Shown piece by piece: positions 13,327 through 21,392 of a stretch of 33,951 bases of DNA. Source of the DNA: Thermacetogenium sp. UBA4966 (lineage in GTDB: Bacteria; Bacillota; DSM-12270; Thermacetogeniales; Thermacetogeniaceae); the NCBI GenBank assembly GCA_002397275.1, contig DHAA01000135.1:1-33951 (forward strand), given 5' to 3'. Within the stretch, counting starts at the first letter, position 1; each line of letters opens with the position of its first letter. The notes under the pieces were generated by a model. The model ran no database searches, was not told the DNA's origin, and was given only the letters and a program-made list of their open reading frames with translations. Made by a program: the position numbers and the translations under genes.

Positions 13327-15399
13327 ATGGACTATTTAATGGAAATTGGCGTGGAAGAGCTTCCCGCCCGGCTGGCAGGGCCGCTGATTAAGCAGATCGA
13401 GGAGTCAGCCAAAAAAATGCTGTCTGAAAACAGGCTCGGCTTTGAGAAAGTGAGCGTTTTTTGTACGCCGCGCAGAATAACCCTCTATGTACAGGGGATA
13501 TCCGGAGAGCAGTCGGAGATTGTGGAGGAGATCAAGGGGCCTCCCTGCAAGGCGGCCTTCGATCAAGCGGGACAGCCCACTAAAGCAGCCATAGGATTTG
13601 CCTCCAAACAGAATGTGCCGGTTTCCGGCCTGGTCGTGCGGTCAACCCCCGCCGGGGAATACGTCTATGCGCATAAGCTCATCTCGGGCCGGCCGGCAGC
13701 GGCGGTATTGGGCGAGCAGCTTCCTGCCTTAATCAAGGGTCTTTCCTTTCCGCGCCCCATGCGCTGGGGCAGTTCCGATTTTCGGTTTATCCGTCCCATC
13801 CGCTGGCTGGTAAGCCTTCTTGATGATCAGGTTGTAGACTTTGAAGCGGGAGGATTGCGTCCCGGTTGGTTTACTTACGGTTTGCGAAATTTCAGCGACG
13901 AGCCGTTAGAGATTCATAATATTGAAGAGTATTTTCAAAGGCTAAAGGACGCCTCTGTTATCCTGGATCAGGGAGAGCGCAAAGAGAGTATCTGGCGCCT
14001 TGCCCGGGAGGAGGCCGCACAGGCCGGCGGGCAGCTTCTCTCTGACGACGACTTGCTGGAAGAGGTGGCGCACCTTGTGGAAAGCCCTGCAATTCTCTCC
14101 GGATCATTTGATTCACGTTATTTGAAACTGCCTCCGGAAGTGGTGATCACCCCTATGCGGGAACACCAGCGCTATTTTCCCGTTTGGGATGAGAGAGGAA
14201 AGCTGATCCCCAGGTTTATCGCCTGTGCCAATGGCCCGGTTGATAAGGATCTGGTCCGCCGCGGGAATGAGAAGGTTCTGCGCGCCCGCCTCCAGGATGC
14301 GGAATTTTTCTTCCAGGAAGACCTGAAAACCCCTCTGGAGGCAAGGGTGCAGCAGTTGAAGAAAGTGGTCCACCTGGAGGGATTGGGGACCGTCTACGAT
14401 AAAACAGAGCGGATCGTCCGTTTAAGCAATTATCTTTCCGCTTCACTGGCCTTGACCGAGCATCAAAAAAAGGTGGCGGAGCGGGCGGCTTACCTCTCCA
14501 AGGCCGATCTGGTGTCCAGTATGGTTTTTGAGTTCCCTGAACTCCAGGGGATCATGGGCGGATACTATGCAAGGGCAAGCCGGGAGGACAAGGATGTCTG
14601 CAGAGCGATCAGGGATCACTACAAGCCGCGTTTTGCCGGAGATAAAGCCCCTGTCGCCAAGCCGGGAGCGGTAGTGGCCATAGCTGATAAAGTCGATAAT
14701 CTGACCGGTTGTTTCGCTTTGGGGTTAGAGCCGACCGGTTCCCAGGATCCCTATGCCTTGAGAAGACAGGCTTTGGGCGTCTGTCACATTATACTGTATC
14801 AGGAATTCAATTTTTCTCTGGAAGAACTGATAGCAGCCGCTTACGAGAATCTTTCGGCTATGAAGCCTGCTCTTTCTCTTGAGGAGGTCAAGGATAAACT
14901 GATGGAGTTTTTCCGGGCGCGTCTGAGATCCCTCTTTATCAATTCAGGCTATGCCTATGATGCGGTTGAGGCCTCCCTGGGGCCGTCCCTGGATCGCGTA
15001 TTACTCGTTCAAAAGAGGCTGGAGGCGATTACGCTGGGGAGACATAAACCGGAGTTTGAGTTCTTGCTTACAGCTTATACCAGGGCTGCCCATCTGGCTC
15101 GTCAGGCAGAAAGCGAGAAGATCGATCCCGGTCGTCTCTGTGAAGAGAGTGAACAGCAGCTCTATCATCTCTGGATGTCCATCAAAAAAGAGATCCATCC
15201 GCTGCTGCAAAAAGGGAAATACCGGGAGGCGCTGTTGCGGGGCGCGGCTTTGGCCGGACCGCTGGATCGCTTCTTTAGCCAGGTTATGGTGATGGCCGAG
15301 GACAAAGATCTGCGCGACAACCGGCTTGCTTTACTCAAAGACATTTCTGTTACCCTGGGGGAGCTGGGTGATTTAGAAAAAATTGTTAGGAAGGGCTGA
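13327..15399 (+). CDS. glyS: Glycyl-tRNA synthetase beta subunit GlyS
   Basis: GlyS binds the tRNA and works with GlyQ. The 690-residue product is full length, beginning MDYLMEIGVEELPARLAGP and showing the family's PRPMRWGSSDFRFIRPIRWLVSL segment near residue 140, then EVVITPMREHQRYFPVWD, and an HD-like region with SKADLVSSMVFEFPELQG near 395. The C-terminal part contains the DALR-like anticodon-binding helices. ATG 13327 is set by AAAGGAGG in the end of glyQ, giving tight translational coupling. No clear terminator follows; the next gene has its own promoter about 90 bases downstream. Confidence 0.98.
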   Translation: MDYLMEIGVEELPARLAGPLIKQIEESAKKMLSENRLGFEKVSVFCTPRRITLYVQGISGEQSEIVEEIKGPPCKAAFDQAGQPTKAAIGFASKQNVPVSGLVVRSTPAGEYVYAHKLISGRPAAAVLGEQLPALIKGLSFPRPMRWGSSDFRFIRPIRWLVSLLDDQVVDFEAGGLRPGWFTYGLRNFSDEPLEIHNIEEYFQRLKDASVILDQGERKESIWRLAREEAAQAGGQLLSDDDLLEEVAHLVESPAILSGSFDSRYLKLPPEVVITPMREHQRYFPVWDERGKLIPRFIACANGPVDKDLVRRGNEKVLRARLQDAEFFFQEDLKTPLEARVQQLKKVVHLEGLGTVYDKTERIVRLSNYLSASLALTEHQKKVAERAAYLSKADLVSSMVFEFPELQGIMGGYYARASREDKDVCRAIRDHYKPRFAGDKAPVAKPGAVVAIADKVDNLTGCFALGLEPTGSQDPYALRRQALGVCHIILYQEFNFSLEELIAAAYENLSAMKPALSLEEVKDKLMEFFRARLRSLFINSGYAYDAVEASLGPSLDRVLLVQKRLEAITLGRHKPEFEFLLTAYTRAAHLARQAESEKIDPGRLCEESEQQLYHLWMSIKKEIHPLLQKGKYREALLRGAALAGPLDRFFSQVMVMAEDKDLRDNRLALLKDISVTLGELGDLEKIVRKG

Positions 15400-15434
15400 G
15401 CCCCGATATTTGTTGGAGAGAAGGAATTTGGTGT

Positions 15435-15469
15435 GGCGTAATTGAAAAAATAGTATAGCACAATTCGCC
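15435..15469. promoter_or_regulatory. CcpN-operator-like site within an inverted repeat
   Basis: AGTATAGCACA at 15452-15462 reads TGTGCTATACT on the reverse strand, which fits all 11 positions of the Bacillus subtilis CcpN operator consensus TRTGHYATAYW as I recall it. It lies inside an imperfect inverted repeat (GGCG-t-AATTG at 15435-15444 with CAATTCGCC at 15461-15469). Its place upstream of ccpN suggests autoregulation. Confidence 0.5.
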
Positions 15470-15489
15470 CTAAAAAGATGATATTAGTC

Positions 15490-15518
15490 TTCACAAAAGA
15501 GATGAATAGTATTAATAT
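15490..15518 (+). promoter_or_regulatory. Sigma-A promoter for ccpN
   Basis: TTCACA at 15490-15495 and TAATAT at 15513-15518 are spaced by 17 bases. The predicted transcript starts near 15525, shortly before the ribosome site AAGGAAAGG at about 15537. Confidence 0.5.
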
Positions 15519-15553
15519 AATAAATATCAACTTCAAGGAAAGGGTGCTGCCCT

Positions 15554-16192
15554 ATTCAACTGACGCCGCGGCAGGAGCAGATCATAGAGATAGTAAAAGA
15601 GAATACTCCTATTACAGGAGAAAAGATCGCCAAGATGCTCAGTGTGCGGCGTGCCACCCTGCGTCCGGATCTCACTGTGCTGACCATGGCGGGGCTGCTG
15701 GAAGCCCGTCCCCGGGTCGGCTATTTCTATTCCGGTAAAACCCCGTATCTGCTGATTGCAGAAGAGATCCGACGACTGAAGATGAAAAACGTCAAATCGG
15801 TCCCTGTGGTGGCGATGGAGAATGCCTCTGTCTATGATGCTATTGTAGCCTTGTTTACAGAGGATGTAGGCACCCTCTTTATTGTGAGCGAGGACGGCTG
15901 CCTGTCGGGGGCTGTCTCCCGTAAAGATCTGCTTAAGGTTGCTCTGGGCCGGGGTGATATTCATAAAATCCCGGTGCAGGTGGTTATGACGCGGGCGCCC
16001 AATATTGTGACTGTCAGCGGGGAAGAATCAGTTTACGAAGCGGCGCGCAAGCTGGTGGAGCATGAGATCGACGCCCTGCCGGTTGTCGAGGCGGTTTCAC
16101 AGCAAGATGACAAAGAGAGACTTAAAGTAATAGGAAGGTTTACCAAAACGACGGTGACCCGCATCTTTGTGGAGATGGGGGAAGGAAGGTAA
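15554..16192 (+). CDS. ccpN: CcpN-type HTH-CBS transcriptional repressor
   Basis: CcpN represses gluconeogenic genes during growth on sugar in Bacillus. The protein has an N-terminal winged helix (RQEQIIEIVKENTPITGEKIAKMLSVRRATLRPDLTVL), the hallmark GLLEARPRVGYFYSGK, and two CBS domains (about residues 83-210) that sense adenine nucleotides. The frame has no ATG, GTG or TTG ahead of the conserved HTH until an upstream stop. The ATT at 15554 lies 10 bases after AAGGAAAGGG and gives the usual opening (M)QLTPRQEQI, so an AUU start is proposed, giving 212 residues. Starting at the ATG at 15635 would delete half of the HTH. The PPDK regulator follows after 23 bases, matching the ccpN-yqfL pairing in Bacillus. 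Confidence 0.9.
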   Translation: MQLTPRQEQIIEIVKENTPITGEKIAKMLSVRRATLRPDLTVLTMAGLLEARPRVGYFYSGKTPYLLIAEEIRRLKMKNVKSVPVVAMENASVYDAIVALFTEDVGTLFIVSEDGCLSGAVSRKDLLKVALGRGDIHKIPVQVVMTRAPNIVTVSGEESVYEAARKLVEHEIDALPVVEAVSQQDDKERLKVIGRFTKTTVTRIFVEMGEGR

Positions 16193-16215
16193 ATAGACGA
16201 GGAAGGAGGTTATCC

Positions 16216-17037
16216 ATGGCAAGCCCGGTAATTTATGTAGTATCGGATTCACTTGGGGAAACCGCGGAATTTGTTGCTCGTGCGGCAGCCATCCAGTTTA
16301 ACGCCAGCCAGAAGTTCGATATTCAGCGTGTGCCTTATGTGAATGACAAGAAGATACTGGAGGAGGTCGTCGAGGAGGCGGCCGGCGCCACAAGTATCAT
16401 CGCTTATACGTTGGTGATCCCGGAATTGAAGGAAGAATTGGAAAGGTTGGCTCGCCTGCGCGGCATCCCAATTGTAGACATCATGGGTCCCCTGCTGGAA
16501 GCCCTCAGCGCGGCGACCTCGATGAAACCCAAGATGGAGGTGGGGCTGCTTCATCGCCTAGACGATCAGTACTTCCGCAGGGTAGAGGCTATTGAATTCG
16601 CCGTCAAATATGACGACGGCAAGGATCCGCGCGGGCTTTTGCATGCGGACGTCGTGTTGCTCGGGGTGTCTCGAACATCGAAGACCCCGGTTTCTATGTA
16701 TCTGGCCAATAAAAGGATCAAAGCCGCCAATGTTCCTATAGTCCCGGAAGTGGAACCGCCCGCAGAGTTGTACAGGATCCCGTCGCGGAAAATTATCGGC
16801 CTTACTATCCAACCCCAGTCGCTGCTTAAGATTCGTCAGGAGCGCTTAAAAACATTAGGGCTGACCACCGACGCGGAATATGCCAGTTTGACAAGGATCC
16901 AGAAGGAATTAGTTTATGCCGACCGTTTGATGGCCCAGTTGGCCTGCCCGGTTATTGATGTCAGCAATAAAGCGGTGGAGGAGACGGCAGGCAGAGTATT
17001 GGAGGATTATTACAGGGGGGAGCGAGATGCAAGGTAA
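16216..17037 (+). CDS. yqfL: PPDK regulatory kinase/pyrophosphorylase (DUF299)
   Basis: The family phosphorylates, with ADP, the active-site threonine of pyruvate phosphate dikinase to switch it off, and removes the phosphate with inorganic phosphate. The 273-residue product is full length. It begins IYVVSDSLGETAEFVARAA and has the P-loop GVSRTSKT at residues 150-157, followed by ANKRIKAANVPIVPE. ATG 16216 has AAGGAGG at 16203. Its end overlaps the start of ppdK by 11 bases, so enzyme and regulator are translationally coupled, which marks this as the PPDK rather than the PEP synthetase version. Confidence 0.96.
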   Translation: MASPVIYVVSDSLGETAEFVARAAAIQFNASQKFDIQRVPYVNDKKILEEVVEEAAGATSIIAYTLVIPELKEELERLARLRGIPIVDIMGPLLEALSAATSMKPKMEVGLLHRLDDQYFRRVEAIEFAVKYDDGKDPRGLLHADVVLLGVSRTSKTPVSMYLANKRIKAANVPIVPEVEPPAELYRIPSRKIIGLTIQPQSLLKIRQERLKTLGLTTDAEYASLTRIQKELVYADRLMAQLACPVIDVSNKAVEETAGRVLEDYYRGERDAR

Positions 17038-19672
17038 GAAGTATGTGTTTCTCTTCGACGAGGGAAACGCGGAGATGAAAGATCTCTTGGGCGGGAAAGG
17101 CGCCGGGTTGGCGGAGATGACCAACCTGGGGCTGCCTGTCCCGCCAGGATTCACTATTACAACCGAGGCCTGCAACGAGTATAGCAATGAAAGGAAAGAA
17201 TTTCCAGAAGGATTGGAAAAACAGATGGAGCACGCTCTGCAGTCTCTAGAAAAAAAGGCGGGTAAAACGCTGGGGGGTCTGGAAAATCCCTTACTGCTTT
17301 CTGTGCGCTCCGGGGCGAAGATTTCCATGCCCGGAATGATGGATACTGTCCTTAACCTGGGGTTGAATGACAAAACAGTCAAGGCACTGGCCGCGGCCAC
17401 CGGAAATGAGCGTTTTGCGCTGGACTGCTACCGCCGCTTTATACAGATGTTCAGCGATATCGTCCTTAATGTGGAGTTCGGTAAGTTTGAAGAGGTTCTG
17501 GAAAAATTTAAAGCACGCTGCCGGGTGCAGTACGACTACCAGCTGCAGCCGGAGCACCTGGAAAAGATCATCGATGAGTATAAAGAGATCGTCAAGGCCA
17601 GGACCGGGAGCGACTTTCCTCAGCAACCGATGGACCAGTTGAAAAAAGCGGTGATGGCTGTTTTTGAATCCTGGAACAACCCGCGGGCTAAGGTATACCG
17701 TAAGCTGAACAAGATCCCGGACGACCTGGGGACCGCGGTCAACGTTCAGGTAATGGTTTTCGGCAATATGGGCGACAACAGCGGAACAGGGGTTGCCTTT
17801 ACCAGAAACCCGGCCAACGGCGAAAATGTTCTCTATGGCGAATATCTGATCAACGCCCAGGGGGAAGATGTGGTGGCGGGGATCAGGACGCCGCAGCCGA
17901 TCAGCAAGCTGCGGGATGAGATGCCGGAGTCTTACGAACAATTTCAGAAGACATGTTCTCTTTTAGAGAAGCACTATCAGGATCTGCAGGACATTGAATT
18001 TACTATTGAACGGGGAAAGCTCTATATACTGCAAACGCGTTCCGGCAAGCGTACTGCCTCCGCTGCGGTTAAGGCTGCGGTGGATATGGTTACAGAAGGA
18101 CTTATCTCCAAGGAACAGGCTATCCTCAGAGTGGACCCCGACCAGCTGAACCAGGTGCTGCATAAGCGATTGGATACAAAAGCGCAATACCAGGTACTGG
18201 CCAAAGGCCTTCCCGCTTCTCCGGGGGCTGCTTCAGGCTCTGTGATCTTTGACGCAGACGAAGCCGAGCGACGCGGGCAAGATGGTGAAAAGGTAATCCT
18301 TGTTCGCTTGGAGACTACCCCCGATGATATTCACGGGCTTGTCATGGCTCAGGGGGTGCTCACCAGCAGGGGGGGAATGACCAGCCATGCGGCGGTGGTT
18401 GCCCGGGGAATGGGTAAGCCCTGTGTCTGCGGCTGTGAAGCGCTTAATATAGATTACAGAGAAAAGAAAATGAAGGTAAGCGACCAGGAGATCAAGGAAG
18501 GGGACATGATCACCATAGACGGCGCCAGCGGACAGGTGATCCTCGGCGAAGTGTCCCTTGTTTCTCCGGAGTTGGGAGAGGAACTGCAGTTGCTGCTTTC
18601 CTGGGCAGATGAAAAGCGGAGACTGGGAGTTTTAACTAATGCCGATACACCGGCAGACGCCTGCCGGGCAAGGGAGTTCGGCGCAGAGGGGGTCGGGCTG
18701 TGCAGAACCGAGCATATGTTTATGGCGCAGGAACGGCTTCCTATTGTCCAGGCGATGATCATGGCTAATACACAGGAGGAGCGGGAAGAAGCGCTGCAAA
18801 AGCTGCTGCCTGTGCAGCAGGGTGATTTTTACGGCATTCTGAAAGCAATGGATGGGCTGCCGACAATCATCAGGCTTTTGGATCCTCCTCTGCATGAATT
18901 TCTGCCTAATATTGAGGACTCTTCCTTAAAAATTCAAAAGCTGAAGCTCACCGCAGGCGACAGCGAAGAGATAGCCCGCCTGGAGAACATTTTGGGCAAG
19001 GCCCGTGCTCTGCAGGAACTCAACCCGATGCTGGGTCACCGCGGCTGCCGTTTAGGGATCACAACCCCGGAGATTTATGCCATGCAGGCGCGCGCTATTG
19101 TACAGGCAGCTGTTCAGCTGAAAAATGAAGGGATGAACCCGGCGCCGGAGATCATGATTCCTCTTGTTATGTCTGAGCAAGAACTGCAGATACTGCGAGA
19201 CCTGTGTCTGGATGTTGTCCGTCATGTTGAGGAAGAAGCCGGTGTGAAGCTGGATATCCCGATCGGCACCATGATTGAGCTGCCGCGGGCCTGCCTGCTG
19301 GCGGACAGGATCGGGAAGTGTGCGGATTTCTTCTCCTTCGGTACAAACGACCTCACTCAGACCACCTTTGGTTTCAGCCGTGATGATGCCGAAGGGAAGT
19401 TTATACCCCAATACATCGAGAAGAAGATTTTAAAGGATAACCCCTTTGCCTGCCTGGACAGGGATGGAGTAGGCAAACTGGTGAAAATGGGCGTGGAGTT
19501 GGGCCGGAGCGCAAACCCTGAACTTGTGGTAGGCATCTGCGGCGAGCACGGCGGCGACCCCGCTTCTGTGGAGTTCTGTCACGCGGCGGGACTCAATTAT
19601 GTCAGCTGCTCTCCTTACCGGGTACCCATTGCCCGCTTAGCCGCGGCGCAGGCGGCGGTCAAGACAAAGTAA
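17027..19672 (+). CDS. ppdK: Pyruvate, phosphate dikinase
   Basis: PPDK interconverts pyruvate, ATP and phosphate with PEP, AMP and pyrophosphate, serving gluconeogenesis or PPi-linked glycolysis. The 881-residue protein is complete. The N-terminal nucleotide domain starts GKGAGLAEMTNLGLPVPPGFTI. The swivelling domain has GGMTSHAAVVARGMGKPC, with phosphohistidine His454 and the regulatory Thr452. The TIM-barrel C-terminal domain has the catalytic Cys838 in GICGEHGGDP. The frame is open further back, but ATG 17027 follows a GGGGGGAG ribosome site and gives the normal MQGKKYVFLFDEGNAEMK start. It overlaps its regulator's gene by 11 bases. A terminator follows about 80 bases after the stop. Confidence 0.98.
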   Translation: MQGKKYVFLFDEGNAEMKDLLGGKGAGLAEMTNLGLPVPPGFTITTEACNEYSNERKEFPEGLEKQMEHALQSLEKKAGKTLGGLENPLLLSVRSGAKISMPGMMDTVLNLGLNDKTVKALAAATGNERFALDCYRRFIQMFSDIVLNVEFGKFEEVLEKFKARCRVQYDYQLQPEHLEKIIDEYKEIVKARTGSDFPQQPMDQLKKAVMAVFESWNNPRAKVYRKLNKIPDDLGTAVNVQVMVFGNMGDNSGTGVAFTRNPANGENVLYGEYLINAQGEDVVAGIRTPQPISKLRDEMPESYEQFQKTCSLLEKHYQDLQDIEFTIERGKLYILQTRSGKRTASAAVKAAVDMVTEGLISKEQAILRVDPDQLNQVLHKRLDTKAQYQVLAKGLPASPGAASGSVIFDADEAERRGQDGEKVILVRLETTPDDIHGLVMAQGVLTSRGGMTSHAAVVARGMGKPCVCGCEALNIDYREKKMKVSDQEIKEGDMITIDGASGQVILGEVSLVSPELGEELQLLLSWADEKRRLGVLTNADTPADACRAREFGAEGVGLCRTEHMFMAQERLPIVQAMIMANTQEEREEALQKLLPVQQGDFYGILKAMDGLPTIIRLLDPPLHEFLPNIEDSSLKIQKLKLTAGDSEEIARLENILGKARALQELNPMLGHRGCRLGITTPEIYAMQARAIVQAAVQLKNEGMNPAPEIMIPLVMSEQELQILRDLCLDVVRHVEEEAGVKLDIPIGTMIELPRACLLADRIGKCADFFSFGTNDLTQTTFGFSRDDAEGKFIPQYIEKKILKDNPFACLDRDGVGKLVKMGVELGRSANPELVVGICGEHGGDPASVEFCHAAGLNYVSCSPYRVPIARLAAAQAAVKTK

Positions 19673-19750
19673 GCATTGAGTCGGGTGTAGGATACATGGC
19701 TGGAAAGCCTTGCGACGTAAAGAGTTAAGAGAATTTAATATCATATAAAT

Positions 19751-19794
19751 AGGGTGTTGGCAGATAGAGTTTTGGATGCCGGCGCCCTGTTTTT
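19751..19794 (+). terminator. Intrinsic terminator after ppdK
   Basis: An 11-pair stem forms between GGGTGTTGGCA (19752-19762) and TGCCGGCGCCC, allowing three G-U pairs, followed by TGTTTTTAT. It closes the ccpN-regulator-ppdK operon. Confidence 0.75.
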
Positions 19795-20009
19795 ATATGA
19801 AAAATGTGTTTTCATGGTGGTTCGGAATCTAAAAAACATGCATTATGGCACACTTTTCACATGGGAAAATGAGAACTAGCCTATTTGCAGCATACTACAG
19901 TCTTTTATCCAATTTTTTCCGGCACAAATAATAAGATTGTTCTGCTGGCAGTCATTATCCTATAGTGCATTTGGTTACCTCTGAAAATTTGCACAAAGAG
20001 ATTTTTAGA
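19795..20009. other. AT-rich intergenic stretch, nothing recognised
   Basis: No gene or clear structure is seen between the ppdK terminator and the promoter of the antitoxin gene. Base composition drops here, marking the left edge of the AT-rich accessory patch. Confidence 0.5.
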
Positions 20010-20038
20010 TTGATTTTTATTATAAAGTAGCATATACT
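20010..20038 (+). promoter_or_regulatory. Sigma-A promoter for the antitoxin gene
   Basis: TTGATT at 20010-20015 and TATACT at 20033-20038 are spaced by 17 bases, with the ribosome site GGAAGGTGG about 30 bases downstream. Confidence 0.6.
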
Positions 20039-20083
20039 ATGAATATAAGGAAATCATTGAATTCTCGGAAGGTGGTTAATATT

Positions 20084-20359
20084 ATGGAGCTGGCGAAAAT
20101 TACATCAAAAGGACAGATAACAATACCTGCTCAAATCAGGAGATTGTTGAATCTCAAAGATGGAGATAAAGTAGTTTTTATAACTGACGGTGGCAAGGTT
20201 ATTATGGAGAACTCAACAAGACTTGCAATAAAAGAAGCACAGGATGCTTTTGAGGGATTAGCAGAAGAATTGGGTCTAAAATCTGAAGAAGATGTTATTA
20301 ATCTTGTTAAAGAGGTAAGAAAAGAGCTGTGGGAGAAGAAACATGCGAATAATGATTGA
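20084..20359 (+). CDS. AbrB/MazE-type antitoxin
   Basis: This is the DNA-binding antitoxin of a type II module. The 91-residue protein has the swapped-hairpin SpoVT-AbrB domain in its first 45 residues (AKITSKGQITIPAQIRRLLNLKDGDKVVF) and an acidic helical C-terminus that would cover the toxin. ATG 20084 is chosen because GGAAGGTGG lies 7-15 bases upstream; the open frame extends to 20039. It overlaps the following PIN gene by 17 bases, the normal coupling. As the toxin is truncated, the antitoxin may now be an orphan. Confidence 0.85.
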   Translation: MELAKITSKGQITIPAQIRRLLNLKDGDKVVFITDGGKVIMENSTRLAIKEAQDAFEGLAEELGLKSEEDVINLVKEVRKELWEKKHANND

Positions 20360-20591
20360 CACAAATATTCTCTTATCTGCTCTTGTGTTTAAAAGTGCAA
20401 AAATGGCAGATTTGATTGAGTATATTGCAGAAAAATACACGTTAGTCCTGTGTTCGTATGTAATTGAAGAAGCCAATGCCGTTATTACAAGAAAATCGTC
20501 AGCGTATAAAGCTGTGTTAGATGCTTTTTTATTGAAAATGTCCTTTAAAATGGCGTATACTCCTACAGATATGTCAACGGCGCTGCGTTAG
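20343..20591 (+). pseudogene. Truncated PIN-domain toxin
   Basis: PIN toxins of this type are ribonucleases of about 135-150 residues. The first 77 residues match the family's start: RIMIDTNILLSALVF with the first catalytic Asp (MIDTN), then LVLCSYVIEEANAVI with the expected conserved acidic position. The frame then ends abruptly after YTPTDMSTALR. The missing C-terminal half normally carries the remaining catalytic acids (the D-x-D/GDKDF region), so the product should be inactive. Immediately after the break lies an acetyltransferase 3' fragment in another frame, suggesting a deletion that fused two genes. Start ATG 20343 overlaps the antitoxin gene. Confidence 0.8.
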
Positions 20592-20814
20592 GGTACTTAG
20601 TGACAGGATATTTAGGTCTATCATATATGAGTTGGCTGTTATGCCAGCGTTTCAGAATCAGGGGATTGGAAAAGAGTTGGTAAGACGATGCAGGGAATAT
20701 TTCCCTGATTCAGAGTGGTTGGTTGAGACGAAAACAGCAGCAGGATTTTATGAAAAAATAGGATTTAAGCCGAATGAAGATGTCTTTTTAAGTATTCCTT
20801 GCAAATGGTTTTGA
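20590..20814 (+). pseudogene. GNAT acetyltransferase 3' fragment
   Basis: The frame encodes the acetyl-CoA-binding half of a GCN5-related N-acetyltransferase: RVLSDRIFRSIIYELAVMPAF, then the pyrophosphate loop QNQGIGKELVRR, and the family's ending AAGFYEKIGFKPNED. The N-terminal 60-80 residues are missing and no ribosome site precedes the internal ATG at 20632. It abuts the truncated PIN gene, so both appear to be remnants joined by a deletion. Confidence 0.75.
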
Positions 20815-20847
20815 TATGGTTTGTATTGAACGAATTTCAATTGTTAA

Positions 20848-20875
20848 TTAACATTACTTAAAAATGTTCTATAAT
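20848..20875 (+). promoter_or_regulatory. Candidate promoter of a small RNA
   Basis: TTAACA at 20848-20853 and TATAAT at 20870-20875 are spaced by 16 bases. Transcription would start near 20882 and reach the strong terminator ending at about 21041. Confidence 0.45.
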
Positions 20876-20881
20876 GTGAAA

Positions 20882-21044
20882 AACTGAGATTGGTCTATTT
20901 TGATTGCAGCGGTGCAGGCTGCTCTGAAAAAGTAAGGACCAATCGAAAGGCAGTTCAAATCCGGTTGGTCAGAGATGGAAAATTCTTAAATAAAGTAAGG
21001 TATTATCTCTTGATAGTTTTAAGGGATAATACCCTTTTTATTTT
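20882..21044 (+). ncRNA. Candidate structured RNA with two competing hairpins
   Basis: This roughly 160-base segment has its own promoter and terminator and no credible gene. GATTGGTC (about 20887-20894) can pair with GACCAATC (about 20937-20944), enclosing an inner hairpin GCAGC/GCTGC near 20907-20923. The same GACCAA can instead pair with TTGGTC (about 20964-20970). The choice between the two pairings, upstream of a terminator, is the layout of a riboswitch, attenuator or regulatory RNA. I cannot match it to a known RNA family. Confidence 0.35.
20999..21039 (+). terminator. Strong intrinsic terminator in the accessory patch
   Basis: GGTATTATCTC (20999-21009) pairs with GGGATAATACC (21023-21033) over 11 positions with one G-U pair, followed by CTTTTTATTTT. 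It ends the candidate RNA transcript. Confidence 0.8.
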
Positions 21045-21093
21045 GAGCTAATGGAAAGGCATGGATATACTCAAAATTCATAAAGATATTTTC

Positions 21094-21153
21094 GTCAAGC
21101 ACTTGACAGAATTAACGTCAAGTACTATACTAATAATAGTCAGGTAATTGACT
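21094..21153 (+). promoter_or_regulatory. Strong promoter with repeated operator-like sites
   Basis: TTGACA (21103-21108) and TATACT (21126-21131) have an ideal 17-base spacer. Overlapping them are the near-palindrome GTCAAG-ca-CTTGAC (21094-21107), a second CGTCAAGTAC (21117-21126) spaced 24 bases from the first copy CGTCAAGCAC (21093), and GTCA-N6-TGAC (21140-21153). This is typical of MarR-family repression, and the marR gene lies downstream. Confidence 0.65.
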
Positions 21154-21157
21154 TAAC

Positions 21158-21362
21158 AAAACATCCCTTGTTCTGGGCGAAATACCTGAATCCGTGAAGT
21201 GTCTGCAAGAGCTTTACAGAATCATAAAGCCCGGCTGGGTATTGTCCATAACCGAGGATAAATAGTTGACACTGATTACCTTTCACCGGAGAAAGTGACG
21301 GAGTTTGTACCCCATGAACTGTTCACAGAGCAGGAACGGTTTGAGAATGAGAATGAGAATGA
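21158..21362 (+). pseudogene. SAM-dependent methyltransferase remnant
   Basis: One frame reads LGEIPESVKCLQELYRIIKPGWVLSITEDK before a TAG at 21263-21265, which is the post-motif-II segment of class I methyltransferases (LGEIPD...RVLKPGG...TE). A second frame then continues DTDYLSPEKVTEFVPHELF. The methyltransferase N-terminal SAM-binding half is absent. It ends in a GAGAAT triplet repeat (about 21343-21360) close to the marR ribosome site. Confidence 0.6.
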
Positions 21363-21392
21363 ACACACAATAAATTTTAGGAGGATAAAACA

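Noticed and set aside
15478..15738. Forward frame overlapping the start of ccpN
   Set aside because: It runs in the wrong frame through the conserved HTH. It would matter only if a one-base error joined its GTG at 15543 to ccpN.
20937..20980. tRNA-like T-loop (GTTCAAATC)
   Set aside because: The bases on each side do not pair as a T-stem and there is no acceptor stem or CCA end, so it is not a tRNA gene.
20887..21049. Short frame reading VYFDCSGAGCSEKV
   Set aside because: The frame runs through the terminator hairpin and has no ribosome site; the RNA interpretation fits better.
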